Numbered from the stretch's first letter, positions 32,817 through 43,235 are shown. The stretch: DNA of 64,000 bases from Chrysoporthe austroafricana (GCA_001051155.2 JYIP02000004.1:435576-499575); one strand, 5' to 3'. Translations and numbers: made by a program. The notes: a model not told the origin generated them from the sequence alone.

Positions 32817-32934
32817 CACACATACATACACATACACACATACATACACATACACACATACATACACATACACACATACATACACATACACACATACATA
32901 CACATACACACATACATACACATACACACATACA
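32817..32934. repeat. 18-bp minisatellite
   Basis: About six and a half near-perfect copies of the 18-bp unit CACACATACATACACATA. In translation it gives artificial Thr/His/Tyr runs on one strand and Cys/Val/Tyr runs on the other, which are not real proteins. Confidence 0.9.
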
Positions 32935-34017
32935 CGCCCCAGTGACGTTGTGTTGCACCGTCTCTCTGGTCAGGTGGCTTGGTACCCGAGCGGTAAGCGG
33001 GAGGCAGGCTGGGCGCGCGACCTGCGTCCGCAGCTTTGCCTTCTTTTGTCTGCCTGTCAGTCTGCAGCTTCCACATTGTCCCAGCGCCCCTCTCACCCGC
33101 CAAAGACAACCCCCCGCCCCCCACGGCTCCCACTGTTTACTACTCCATAGTGCATAGCACTGAGCACCATAGTATAAAGGCGCAGTGCTCAGACTCCTGC
33201 GGAATCCGTGCGATGGTACCCAAGTACACCAAAGATCCCTGTCGCGGTTCCGGACCACGATCACCCCTGCAGACCGCAAGGCATGTGTGCGACAGGGATC
33301 AAGCGACAATCCTCCGTTGAAATCGCCCAACTGCTTTGTTCCCTCGATGTACCTTCCCACGCTGATATCTACAGCGGAATCCGCACGGCGTCTATATCCG
33401 TCGCGGTCGTGCCTGCCAGTGCCCTCCCTCTCCCCCCCTCTCACCCTCTTTCCCTGCGTCATCCGTCGGGGGAAGGCAGTCACAAGCCAGAGACAGGCAC
33501 GAGCCGGGTACCTCGTGTGGACACCTCCCTGCCTATCACCAAGAATCCCTGCCCCTGGCGGCGGACACTCTGGGGATTCGACCTCCAGAAAATAAATTCC
33601 ACTTCAGGACAGCTGGAAAAGGGGGTTTACAGGCATCACCTCGCTCGTCTGTGATAAGAGCAGCCGATAGACTGATTTAGACGCCTGCTGCTGCATTCTC
33701 GAGCCCAAAGGCGACGTCAGTTTCAGGCACGACACGGCCTCAGTTTGGTCGCCAAACTCTGTGTCTCTGGCCCCGGCGCGGCCTGTCTTCCTACCTGCCT
33801 TTCACGGCGCAACAACCGTTAGCGTCACGTCACCAGCTTCGCCGTCTTCGTTTCCGGCTCGATTGGCACTCAACACCGCGGCACAGCCTCGAGCAGCCTA
33901 GTGCCAGACACCGGGAAAATACCTGGGGTTCAATAAATCCTCTCATCTCCCCCCCCCCCACCGCCGTCGCCGATACACGCCACCGCTGGACACCACTTCC
34001 ACCGCCGCGCGCACAAC
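32935..34017. other. Intergenic; upstream of sulfotransferase-like gene
   Basis: Nothing recognisable. A C-run (CCCCCCCC) near 33950 lies just ahead of the next start codon. Confidence 0.45.
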
Positions 34018-35040
34018 ATGGCAGGCTTTGGCATGCGAGGGACGCCCGTCCTCGTCCAGGACGGGACAGACATCGACAGGACACAGTGCAAGCGTATCGT
34101 CCCCATGAAGGTCCTGGTCCTGGGTCTCTGCCGCACCGGAACCATGTGTAAGTGAAAAGCACCGCCATCTGTACACAGCCGTCGTCCCCGTCCCAGACGC
34201 CCGCGGGTGCTGACGCCGTTGTCTCCTCGCAGCCGTCCGGACAGCCCTCCGGTCTCTCGGGTACCTGGAGACCTACCACATGCGCGCCGCCAGCACCGAG
34301 ACCCCCCGCGACTGTCTGATGTGGATGCGCGCCATACGCGCCAAGTGGGACGGCGAGGGCGAGTTTGGCAAGTCCGAGTGGGATCAGCTGCTGGGCCACT
34401 GCCAGGCCGTCTGCGACCTGCCCGCCGCCGCGTTCGCCCCTGAGCTGATCGCCGCCTACCCAAACGCCAAGGTCATCCTCACCAACCGGGATCCCGACTC
34501 CTGGCACAAGTACGTTCCTTTAATATGCCCCCACGGCGTGTGCGCAGGACATCAGGTCCCGCGCCTGGTGGTGGCGCCCGGCTAACATGGCTCGCCCCCA
34601 GGTCCACTACCAAGACCATCTACTCGGGCATCAAGGACGAGACATCTCAGATCATCTCCCACTTCGACTGGGCGTTCTCCCTCTACCGGCCGATGCTCCT
34701 CCTCCTCTGGGACCGCCTGTTCCAGGGCGACTTCGAGAACAGGGGCAAGGAGGTCTTCCAGGCCCACTACGACCTGGTCCGCGAGCTCGTCCCCAGCGAC
34801 CGCCTGCTCGAGTACGACGTCAGCCACGGCTGGGAGCCCCTCTGCAAGTTCCTGGGCGAGGACATCCCCGACGCCCCCTTCCCCTTCACAAACAGCGCCA
34901 GCGACTTCCGGGCCGGGCTGCGGGGCCGCAACAACCGCAAGATCAGGGACGCTGTCTTCAAGGCGACTGCCTTCGTCCTGGCTCTCGCCTGCGTCTGGAT
35001 GCTGTTCGGCTACATCTCGAGGTGGACCGGGCTCATGTGA
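34018..35040 (+). CDS. P-loop sulfotransferase-like protein, C-terminal TM
   Basis: A member of the fungal P-loop family often labelled Sulfotransfer_4 or, loosely, NAD-dependent epimerase. Three exons: 34018-34147, 34233-34509 and 34602-35040. Donors are GTAAGT and GTACGT, acceptors CGCAG and CCCCAG; the spliced product is 281 residues. The PAPS-binding-like loop VLVLGLCRTGT spans exon 1, and SVRTALRSLGY follows across the splice. The second signature is KVILTNRDPDSWHK (3'-phosphate-type site). The C terminus has a hydrophobic helix (AFVLALACVWMLFGYI), suggesting tail anchoring in a membrane. True sulfotransfer activity is unproven for this fungal branch. Confidence 0.87.
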
Positions 35041-35619
35041 ACTGGACAAGGGGGGTGCATGTCTACGAACGTTTGGGCTTGGCGTTGCCCGAGTTCCCAC
35101 GACCTGACGAGATGTTACGGCAGATACACGACAGCGGGATCTGCTTTAGAGGGCTCGATGGGTACATTCACGATGCGGAGTTTAGGGGAGATGATGGCCT
35201 CATTTGCGCCAAAAGTTTTTTGCAGGCCAGTTATTTTCGATTTTGGCGTGAGTTCAGGGTGTGGCGTCCACGGGGAGGGCCTGGCGCACTCTTCACATAC
35301 CTAGAGTTGTGACGTTCGGGGTTAAAGCATGCTAGACTACTTGCAAGCGCATGATTCACCATAATGACAGTGGTGTTATTCGCCATTTTTCTTTCTTTGT
35401 CTTGAGCAAAAAAAATAATAATAATGAAAGTTCCCGGTCCCTATGTCGGAATCCACACCACCAGAGAGGGCAGTCAAGCCGGCCACACGCCATGATCCCG
35501 GCAGCGATGACTGAGCATGCCTCTTGGACGGTGCTGTCAGATCCAATCATCAGTATCTGTGGTCGTTAATTATCCGAACATAGAGTTCATGCCTCCCGGA
35601 ATGATGGAGAGACGCCACA
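35041..35619. other. Intergenic region
   Basis: No gene is visible downstream of the sulfotransferase-like gene. Sequence becomes A+T-richer toward the repeat-rich stretch. Confidence 0.4.
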
Positions 35620-35705
35620 CATCCCCCGGCCTGGCTGGCGGGGTTATCGACGAAACGACTATGGCAAATCCACGGCTTGCGGACGGGAATTCGACATATT
35701 TCGCG
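35620..35705 (+). repeat. Dispersed repeat C, partial copy
   Basis: This segment matches the central part of two longer copies at 37455-37920 and 55043-55500. The shared core runs GGCTGGCGGGG, ATCGACGAAACG, CTATG.CAAAT. In one frame all three encode related peptides (GGVIDETTMANPRLADG, GGAIDETAMTNSQLADG and AGLIDEIAMANSRL), suggesting decayed coding sequence of a mobile element. Confidence 0.6.
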
Positions 35706-35905
35706 CAATACATCGTCGCCATAAGCAGACCATGGCATATTGCCAATATCGGTTGGTGTAACTTGTATAGTCGGTGTCGAGTAGTCCGCGACAACAGTGA
35801 ATTCCTTCGCCTCGAAGTTTATCTGACATTGAACCTTGTCAAAGGCCAGGAAAAATCCCCGCATTGAGAGTTGAATTTGCAGCTGTTCGAATTGGAATGT
35901 AAATG

Positions 35906-36120
35906 TGTTATAAACCAACGAACGATTCAAGTCACAGGAACAGGCCGGCTCAGTAAGAAGCCCGGATCCAACATCCGTAGCACGGGACTCTCTTGCATAG
36001 GAATTTGGTATTCAGTGATTACGTAATCAAGAGATAGGGTTACTGATTGCTTATAAGGCCTGTCGATATAAGCCTTAACCTTATCCTTCCGCGTTGCTTG
36101 ACACGTTGTATCCACTCTTG
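35906..36120 (+). mobile_element. LTR family B-like 5' end, body divergent
   Basis: The first ~50 bp (TGTTATAAACCAACGAACG onward to CACAGGAACAGGCCGG.TCAG) match the family B LTR at 20041; the rest does not align. It is followed by TATA-like CTTATAAGG near 36051. No matching 5-bp duplication was found, so the right border is uncertain. Confidence 0.5.
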
Positions 36121-36315
36121 AACAGAGTCACGAGTGCTCCGTCTTTGTTATTTCTCTCTTGAACACTTCGAGCGAAACTCCCGGGATTCTCTTTTCAAAT
36201 CCAAGATATTTGCACCACTGCTTAGCAAATCAGACCAATTAGCACCAATCTCAGAGCAAAGGCTGCACAGCCAAGGTGTTGAAATGCTCGTAGCTAATGT
36301 ATTTTGTCATAGACG

Positions 36316-36624
36316 TCATGTGTCATACGAACCCCTAGGGGTGAGCCGCACCTGGCATCTAAGAACCATTGCGAGCTACGCGCCGTTAGGCATATACGCT
36401 TCCGCCCAACGGCATAAGAAGGAAGCCAATTGCATACAGAAGGGGGCTGTGCAATAGGAGCCTGAGGCAGCCATCCGGGGCTTCGTCGGTCTATAAGTAA
36501 GATCGGAAGGAGCCGTCCGGCTCAAGGAAGAACCTGGCTCCCCAAGCCTTCCTTAGACCCCCTTAGCAATTATCGTTGAATGAGGACCCTTCCAAGCCCT
36601 TACAAGAGCCCTTGTAACATCATG
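36316..36624 (+). mobile_element. Solo LTR, family A copy 3, on a start codon
   Basis: The 299-bp element at 36321-36619 begins TGTCATACGAACCCC and ends CCCTTGTAACA. It aligns over its length with copies 1 and 2 but is more diverged. The perfect duplication TCATG (36316-36320 and 36620-36624) contains the ATG of the downstream gene, so insertion hit the start codon and duplicated it. A TATA-like TCTATAAG lies at 36490-36497, and an ATG at 36580 inside the element is in frame with the gene. Confidence 0.9.
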
Positions 36625-37284
36625 ATTCCTATGGACAATCCCGCAACAGCCTCCTGGGGTCTGAGTATTAGCGATTCAGACTTTGCGAAGCTCAAACGCG
36701 GTCTTCTGGCTCAGAATATGGATGACAAATGGGCCTTCTTGGCCATGACAGATGAAGAGCTATTAGAGGAAGCTGAGGAAGAGAGGAAGAAAGGAGAGAG
36801 CACGAAAGAAGAGGCAATGGAAAAAGAGCTGCCGGACGAAGAACTGACAGAAGAAGAGTTGCTGGATCGCGAGAGGCAGGAACTGGAAGAAATCGAGAGG
36901 GACGAACTCGAGAGGGAGCAAAGGTTGGCAGACCGGGAAGCTGCAGTGAATCTGGATGAGGGAGGCAACATCTCCATCCGTCGAGCCTGGTCAAATAAGG
37001 AGCTTTACAGGCTCGTTGTTAAACCAAGAAGCGAGGCCGACGGCAGCGCTAGCACTGCAAAAATTGAAGCTATTACCTGGGCGCAGAACCAGGGGGATCA
37101 TATCTCGGAAGAGCAAGCTAAGATCGACGCCATCCTGCTATGCAGATCACAGCTGGAGTGCGAGATTGCTGCGGCGCCGGATTACGACCCATTACTTTAT
37201 TCGGGGTTCCCTCGGTCGTGGGCTATCCATGGAATCCCGACTGCGCAGAACGGCATGAACGAATTGTCGCAAGGAGGTGAGTGA
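36622..37284 (+). CDS. Fungal protein with acidic coiled-coil insertion
   Basis: The ancestral start is the ATG in the LTR target duplication; an in-frame ATG inside the LTR at 36580 would add 14 residues. The protein is 220 residues from 36622. It opens with WGLSISDSDFAKLKRGLLAQ and MDDKWAF, and ends its core with SIRRAWSNKELYRLVV, KIEAITWAQNQGDHISEEQA and AILLCRSQLECE. I recognise this layout from uncharacterised fungal proteins common in gene-poor regions, but no function. Between the halves, residues about 50-110 are a Glu/Arg/Lys-rich predicted coiled coil (for example EEAEEERKKGESTKEEAMEK), much longer and more acidic than I remember for relatives. There is no signal peptide or TM segment. 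Expression may now depend on the LTR. Confidence 0.65.
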   Translation: MIPMDNPATASWGLSISDSDFAKLKRGLLAQNMDDKWAFLAMTDEELLEEAEEERKKGESTKEEAMEKELPDEELTEEELLDRERQELEEIERDELEREQRLADREAAVNLDEGGNISIRRAWSNKELYRLVVKPRSEADGSASTAKIEAITWAQNQGDHISEEQAKIDAILLCRSQLECEIAAAPDYDPLLYSGFPRSWAIHGIPTAQNGMNELSQGGE

Positions 37285-37454
37285 ATAGAGCTCCTGGGCG
37301 ACCTTGCTAAGTCAGGATTCAAGGAGGGCGGCAAAACACAGCGGCCGGATGGACGACGGCCATCTCGTTTGGGTACTGTCAAGGTGTCATATCAAATTAG
37401 CTATATATAATTTTTTTTTTTTTTTTCTTTTCATTTCTAAATAATTTCATTGTT

Positions 37455-37920
37455 AATGAGCCAGAAGTAGTGTCGGCATCTCATACCGACTACTAGATCC
37501 GAGGCAGTAAAAAACAACTTAAGGGTTCGTTCAGACAAATGAAAGAGCTAGATCTATCCAAACAAAAGATGCCTATGGTCTGGCCAGATGTCGTCAAGCA
37601 GGGAAGGGCAGTTTTTATATAGATTAGAAGAGGGATACCGTTGGAGCCTCGTCGAGACAGAATACAGGTCGGACTAGCGGGCGGGGCTATCGACGAAACG
37701 GCTATGACAAATTCACAGCTGGCAGACGGAATCTCAGTATTTCGACGATGCCTTGCATCTGGTCAGGCTAGAGAAAAGAATGCGCTGTTGCTTGCCTTCC
37801 CTCCAGTGTGGGAGGGGCTGAAGCTAAAGATCCATCTACTTATAGGCTCCCCAAAAAATAGGGGGGGGGGGGAATGTGTTCACGGCTCTATGCTCCTGCA
37901 CTGCCCACCACAACACTATA
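37455..37920 (+). repeat. Dispersed repeat C, long copy
   Basis: Aligns from TGAGCCAGAAGTAG to CCACCACAACACTA with 55043-55500, including the central coding-like core, a CTACTTATAGG box and a poly-G tract (about 37859-37872). No flanking duplication was identified. It is a decayed mobile element of unknown type. Confidence 0.65.
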
Positions 37921-38019
37921 TTTGAATGTTTCTGCAGTATCTAGAAATCTACTATTATTGTTTGCCTCCAAATTCGAAAGCGGTCTAGTTCTAAAACACC
38001 GTTCTGCACTCCATAATCG

Positions 38020-38334
38020 TACCTACCACTCTTCAAGGCCAGAGCGTGCAGGCGCCTGCCGTCCTCTATTGTGCAAGGACTCAGGCACATTAGATTACGT
38101 AGCCCAGGCTTAGCGTCGGCATTGGATATAAGTAACGCTTTTAGAAGCGATGGAAAGTAGTCCTAACCCTAAAGGAAAATGGCGTGTTAAGGATGCAATG
38201 ACTTGGCAAGCATTCGATTTCAATCCCTTGAACCCACAACAAAAGGCCATAAGAGAGTTACTTCCTTGCCAACGTGGCCCTGGTTCCACTGAACCGGCCT
38301 GTTCCTGCGACCTGTCGGTGCCCAGGTCATAACA
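38020..38334 (-). mobile_element. LTR family B-like 5' end, minus strand
   Basis: Reading leftward from 38334, TGTTATGACC..CAGGAACAGGCCGG.TCAG matches the family B LTR end. The remainder differs, although a telomere-like TTTAGGGTTAGG also occurs here (near 38160-38175). The left border is only a guess from typical length; no duplication was found. Confidence 0.4.
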
Positions 38335-38377
38335 GCAGCTTCGTCTGGTGCAAGTATGAGTAATCCCAATATACTAA

Positions 38378-38932
38378 TCACCCCGCAGCCTGGCCAGCAA
38401 GGATAGTCAAACGCAAGACACACTGAGTAGTTGCCCATGGTGTGTCAGGAGACCTAGTCCCCAACCCTTCGAAGGAGGCAATCGGACTTCGAGAAGCCTC
38501 GCTAGGCTTGTCAATTAGATGCATACACAAATCGGTGGAGCTCAGGCTACCGGGTAGCGCCGTGAAGGCAAAAAACACACGTGGCGGGTATGGGTGCTCC
38601 ACCCGAAGGACCTCTACTGAGTAACGACGTCGTCTGATGGTCAGGCCTGGAACTGCTTTAGCACGGAATGTACCGACATCCGCACGCTGCCCTATGCATG
38701 GGTTGCCCTGTGTGCCGAAGAGATAACTGCTGCTGCCAGAGATGCCCTGCGGCGTGGTGTGCACGGCGTCCGACACATGTTCCAGACGTCTAAAGTCTCG
38801 AGACGCGGGAAATGAGTCGCGTGGTCTGCCTCCGGGCCTATTTCGTGCAAAGCCCGTCGGAAAGATTGTTGTACCGGAAAAAGTTCCCGCAGCGGAACAT
38901 ATCAGATGAATTACAAAGACGAACCTCGGCAT
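38378..38932 (-). CDS. Possible small secreted protein
   Basis: An open frame of 184 residues from MPRFVFVIHLICSAAG, which looks like a signal peptide with an Ala-rich cleavage region. The remainder has few hydrophobic segments, contains several cysteines and shows no known domain. It lies in a repeat-rich intergenic stretch, so a chance frame is quite possible. Included as low confidence because size and signal fit small secreted fungal proteins. Confidence 0.2.
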   Translation of the reverse strand: MPRFVFVIHLICSAAGTFSGTTIFPTGFARNRPGGRPRDSFPASRDFRRLEHVSDAVHTTPQGISGSSSYLFGTQGNPCIGQRADVGTFRAKAVPGLTIRRRRYSVEVLRVEHPYPPRVFFAFTALPGSLSSTDLCMHLIDKPSEASRSPIASFEGLGTRSPDTPWATTQCVLRLTILAGQAAG

Positions 38933-39401
38933 CTTCAAATTTCTTCGTAGATCGGTGGGAACTAGGCGCCCAATCCGAGCGCGCAGCGCGATCGTGTGAT
39001 CCTTGCATAACATATTCCCCTTTTGACAGCTGGACTAAATATATTCATATATATACACACACATTCGCTTCTTTCAATACCATTCTGGAATCGAGGTGGA
39101 TCAAGAGCAATAAGGGACACGACGGCATTCCAACACAGAAGCCTGTGAAAACATCCAATCCCAGCGCCAAGTTATCGGCGATCGACTGGCCATCCGTTCC
39201 CTGTTTTGAAAAGCAGAAGAGAAAAAAAAAATTAGCGAAGTTCTTGCCACTAAGAAGATAAAACAAATTCTGGGGGTAGCAGCAGCCCCGTTTCACATTC
39301 AAGGTTCTGAGTTGATTCAGAAACTCATCCCTCGTGTGCAACCCAGACAGCACATACCGCAACCCTATTCCAGGATTCACTCCCATCACCGACGGATCGC
39401 C

Positions 39402-40892
39402 ATGGACCTCCAGATTTCGAAGCCCCTAACTCTGCCCAGCGGGCTCGTCCTGCCCAACCGCCTTGTGAAAGCCGCCATGGCTGAAGCACTCAGCAAGGAC
39501 GGGCTGCCGCCTCCAGCGTTCAACGGCGCATACTCGGTCTGGGCAGACGGCGGATGGGGTCTTGTCCTGACCGGAAACGTGCAGGTGGACGAGCGCTACC
39601 TCGGCCAGCCCGGGGACGTCTGCCTGATAGACGACGAGGCCAAGATGCTCGGGGCTTGGAAGGAGTGGGCTAAGGCCTGCAAGGGTGCAGCCCACGGCTC
39701 GCCGACAGTGGTCCAGATCAACCACCCGGGTCGGCAGTCCACGCTGGGCGCCGGCAAGAGGGGTTTCTTCGAGAAGAACCTCGCGCCGTCGGCGATGCCG
39801 CTGGAGCTGGGTCCGGGGCTTCTGGCCAAGCTCGTCTCTGCCCTGGTCTTCGGCACGCCGAAGGAGATGACCGCCGAAGACATCGAGGATGTGGTGCGGA
39901 GGTTCGCCACCACCGCGCGCATCAGCGCCGAGGCGGGCTTCGACGGCGTGGAGATCCATGCCGCCCACGGATACCTGCTCGCGCAGTTCCTGAGCGCCAA
40001 CGTGAACAAGAGGACGGATGCCTACGGTGGGAGCCCGGCCAAGCGGGCAAAGATCGTGGTTGACATCATTAAGGCGGTGAGAGAGGCGACGCCCAAGGGC
40101 TTCACCGTAGGCATCAAGTTGAACAGCGTCGACCACCAGTCGGAGTTGGACCTCAAGGACTGCATCGAGCAGCTGCAGGAGATCGTGGGTGCGGGCATCG
40201 ACTTCCTGGAAGTCAGCGGCGGCACGTATGAGGATCCTTCGGTGAGTGCCTCCCCGTGATTTACCCAACTGGACCAACCATTACACCCATACACGGATGC
40301 GTACACCGCAACCCGTCCTGAAGGGAGCAACGAGCCCAAGGTAGCATCGACCTACTAAGATCAATATCCGGGAGCCACACCAGGCCGATATGTGACTAAC
40401 GAGGACACCAGATGTTCCAAGCTCGCAAGGAAGATTCAAGGTCGGACCGGACAAAAGCCCGCGAGGCCTTCTTCCTCGACTTTGCGAAGGCTATCCGGGA
40501 CAAGTTCCCCCACGTGCCTCTCGTGGTCACCGGAGGCTTCCAGACACGCCAGGGCATGGAGGCTGCTGTGGCCGAGGGCGGATGCGACCTTGTCGGCCTC
40601 GCCCGGCCCGCCGTCCTGAACCCGATCCTGCCTAAGAGTGTCGTCTTCAACCGCGAGGTCAAGGACGAGGATGCCAAGCTGTTTGTGAAGAAGATCAAGG
40701 CTCCCTGGATTGCAAAACACATCTCACCGAGTGTCGGAGCCGGTGCTGAGTCTGTAAGTTCATCCCCCCCCCCTCCTGCGGGGCGCCTCAGATGGCATGT
40801 CGCAATCGAGATTTGCAAATTGGCCGTTGCTGACGGATGTATGTCTTTAGGCCTGGTATTCTGCAAGAATCGGTGAAATCAGCAAATTGTGA
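39402..40892 (+). CDS. NADH:flavin oxidoreductase (old yellow enzyme family)
   Basis: An FMN-dependent ene-reductase-type TIM barrel. Three exons: 39402-40241, 40412-40753 and 40851-40892. Introns have donors GTGAGT and GTAAGT, branch TGACTAAC and acceptors ACCAG and TTTAG; the product is 407 residues. Motifs: [10 protein letters not shown], the substrate-binding pair in [26 protein letters not shown], and the phosphate-binding region [12 protein letters not shown] followed by [11 protein letters not shown]. The last block departs slightly from the usual GRP..L form. The short last exon encodes [13 protein letters not shown]. The substrate is unknown; family members reduce alpha,beta-unsaturated carbonyls or act in secondary metabolism. 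It lies upstream of the monooxygenase gene on the same strand, about 860 bp apart. Confidence 0.92.
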
Positions 40893-41750
40893 GCATCCAG
40901 TGCCATAGATAAGTTGGAAGGTATAGACTCCATGGGTAATTATAAACGGGCTTACGTCTGATGCAGATAAGTTTGATGCGGTTATACAATTATACACGTT
41001 TGATAGAACTAGACTAGAACCAGACGGGGTCGAGGAGTCAAGACTCTTGTAATTTTGGAGGCTTGTGTTTAGACCAGAGGAAATTCAATATTATTAATAG
41101 AATTCGGGGCTGTTGCGTTTTGAGAAGTAATTTACTTAAGTACGTAGTAATATTTGAGAGATGAAGGGCTCGTCACGCATATACGGCAAAGTCCTGGACT
41201 GAAATTCGGGTTGCCTTCTCTGTCGTGCAAGTCAGTCGTAGTATACGGAATAACGGAACAAAAGCGGTGCCTTCGGCCGACTTTGACCCTCTCTAAACCC
41301 ATTAAAAGCGGTGAAGTCGGATACGGATCCTATGTCGGGATCGGACGCAGTGAATTACAGGAGAACTCATGTTTAACACAGATCCTTTGTACGGCACAGT
41401 CGTTAGTTGGCCTATCGTGCGGCCTGTTCGGCGGAGGCGTTAACTCCCCGCCCTCGTCTTCATTGGTGCAGGGTGCAGCTCGTGGCGTCGATATCCACCA
41501 ACATCCTCGGCCCAGACAGGTGCGGAGTGCAACGCGTCAGTTGGCTATATTAATTACTATCTTGAAAAAGTAATCCTTCATCGCGGCGCACATCGCAATA
41601 TCACGGATGGCTTTCTTACTCAATTGCGGCTGGAGCTATTGATCAGTTTCCCGACAATAGGTAATTCGACGTCCTTCATATCCTTCATATACCTTCGCAA
41701 AGTCAAGGTAGTAACGGCAATCTTCTAGCCCCTCACCAGACCGACTCAAA

Positions 41751-43235
41751 ATGGGCTCGTCAAATGCCAGCGCCAACTCATATGATATTATTATCATCGG
41801 TGGCGGCTTAGCCGGGATCAACTGTGCCTATCGCCTCCAGACCAGGATCCCTGACGCCAGATTCGCGCTGCTTGAAGCTCGTGATGATATCGGTGGCACC
41901 TGGGAGATATTCAAATATCCCGGCATCCGATCCGACTCGGACCTGCACACCTACGGCTTCACCTGGGAACCATGGCCATACTCGACACCCATCGCCGAGG
42001 GGCACCTGATCCTGTCATACCTACATGAGTGCGTGAGGAAGTATGACCTACGCAAGTACATGAGCTTCCGGCACAAGGTCTTGGGGTGCGAGTGGTCCAG
42101 CGAGGCCAAGAAGTGGACGCTGACCGTCGACAACGACGGACAGAAGAAGATCTACGAGACATCTTTTGTGGTCCTGGGGACCGGCTACTACGACTACGAC
42201 AATCCCCTCCCGGTCGTCATACCCGGCCTGGAGAACTTCAAGGGCAAGGTGGTGCATCCGCAGTTCTGGCCAACCGACTACGACTTCTCGGAGAAGGAGG
42301 TTGTGGTCGTCGGCAGCGGCGCCACGGCGATCACTCTAATTCCGAACCTCGCACCCAAGGCCAAGCACGTCACGATGCTCCAGCGCAGTCCCACCTACGT
42401 CTCATCCATCACGAACCGGGCGCCCTTCGACACCCACTGGCTGTCGTCCCTACTACCCAAGAAGATCAAGGGATGGCTGAACTGGCTGTATTTTGCCATC
42501 GTGCCCTTCTATCACATCAAAATGTGCCAGTTGTATCCCCAGCTAGCAAGAGAGGCCCTGCTCAAGCAGATGGGTGACCAGCTGCCTGCGGATATCAGCA
42601 CCGATCCTCACTTCACGCCGCGGTATAACCCCTGGCAGCAGAGGCTGTGTCTGTCGCCGGAGGGAGACTTTTTCGAGTGCCTACACGGCAAAGATGGGAA
42701 GCCTGCCAAGGCGGGCGTGGTCACGGCCAAGATCGAGACGGTCACGGAGGACGGCATCCTCTGCGAGGACGGGCAGAAGCTGGATGCCGATGTGATTGTC
42801 ACGGCGACGGGACTGAAGATGCACTTCGGGGGCGGCATCCCGCTGCGCGTGGATGGCGAGCTGGTCAAGCATGCGGAACATGTCATCTGGGATGGGTGCA
42901 TGATGAACGACGTCCCGAATTTAGTGTACATGGTTGGGTATGCCTGGGCCTCGTGGACGTTGGGCGCTGACAACACAGCGATCATGTTGTGTCGTCTGTG
43001 GAAGGACATGAAGAGGAGAGGACTCGAAGCTGCCGTGCCGAAGTTCCCACTAGAGATGATTCCTGAGGAGAGGAAGCACTGGGCAGCGCTGACTTCAACA
43101 TATCTAAAGAAAGACACGACGTCTCCGTTCAATCTAGAAAATGGCAAGGGCCCTTGGAAGGCGAGGGGAAATGTATGGTTGGACTGGATACATGCTAGGT
43201 TTGGGAGTGTGACTAGGGCTTTGGTCTTGTCTTGA
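41751..43235 (+). CDS. FAD-dependent Baeyer-Villiger-type monooxygenase
   Basis: A single-exon, 494-residue flavoprotein. The FAD-binding GGGLAGIN lies near residue 17 and an NADPH-binding GSGATAITL near 187. Between them, FKGKVVHPQFWP fits the Baeyer-Villiger fingerprint F-x-G-x-x-x-H-x-x-x-W-P, and GGTWEIFKYPGIRSD is a conserved block of this group. The length is typical of EthA-like and fungal FMO/BVMO enzymes. The predicted reaction is O2- and NADPH-dependent oxygen insertion beside a carbonyl, or heteroatom oxygenation. The start is set by MGSSNASANSYDIIIIGGG. There is no signal peptide. The adjacent ene-reductase suggests a joint route on an enone or ketone, but this is positional inference only. 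Confidence 0.92.
   Translation: MGSSNASANSYDIIIIGGGLAGINCAYRLQTRIPDARFALLEARDDIGGTWEIFKYPGIRSDSDLHTYGFTWEPWPYSTPIAEGHLILSYLHECVRKYDLRKYMSFRHKVLGCEWSSEAKKWTLTVDNDGQKKIYETSFVVLGTGYYDYDNPLPVVIPGLENFKGKVVHPQFWPTDYDFSEKEVVVVGSGATAITLIPNLAPKAKHVTMLQRSPTYVSSITNRAPFDTHWLSSLLPKKIKGWLNWLYFAIVPFYHIKMCQLYPQLAREALLKQMGDQLPADISTDPHFTPRYNPWQQRLCLSPEGDFFECLHGKDGKPAKAGVVTAKIETVTEDGILCEDGQKLDADVIVTATGLKMHFGGGIPLRVDGELVKHAEHVIWDGCMMNDVPNLVYMVGYAWASWTLGADNTAIMLCRLWKDMKRRGLEAAVPKFPLEMIPEERKHWAALTSTYLKKDTTSPFNLENGKGPWKARGNVWLDWIHARFGSVTRALVLS

Noticed and set aside
32724..33150. Frames with Thr/His/Tyr or Cys/Val/Tyr repeats
   Set aside because: Translations of the 18-bp minisatellite in several frames on both strands; no sign of a real protein.
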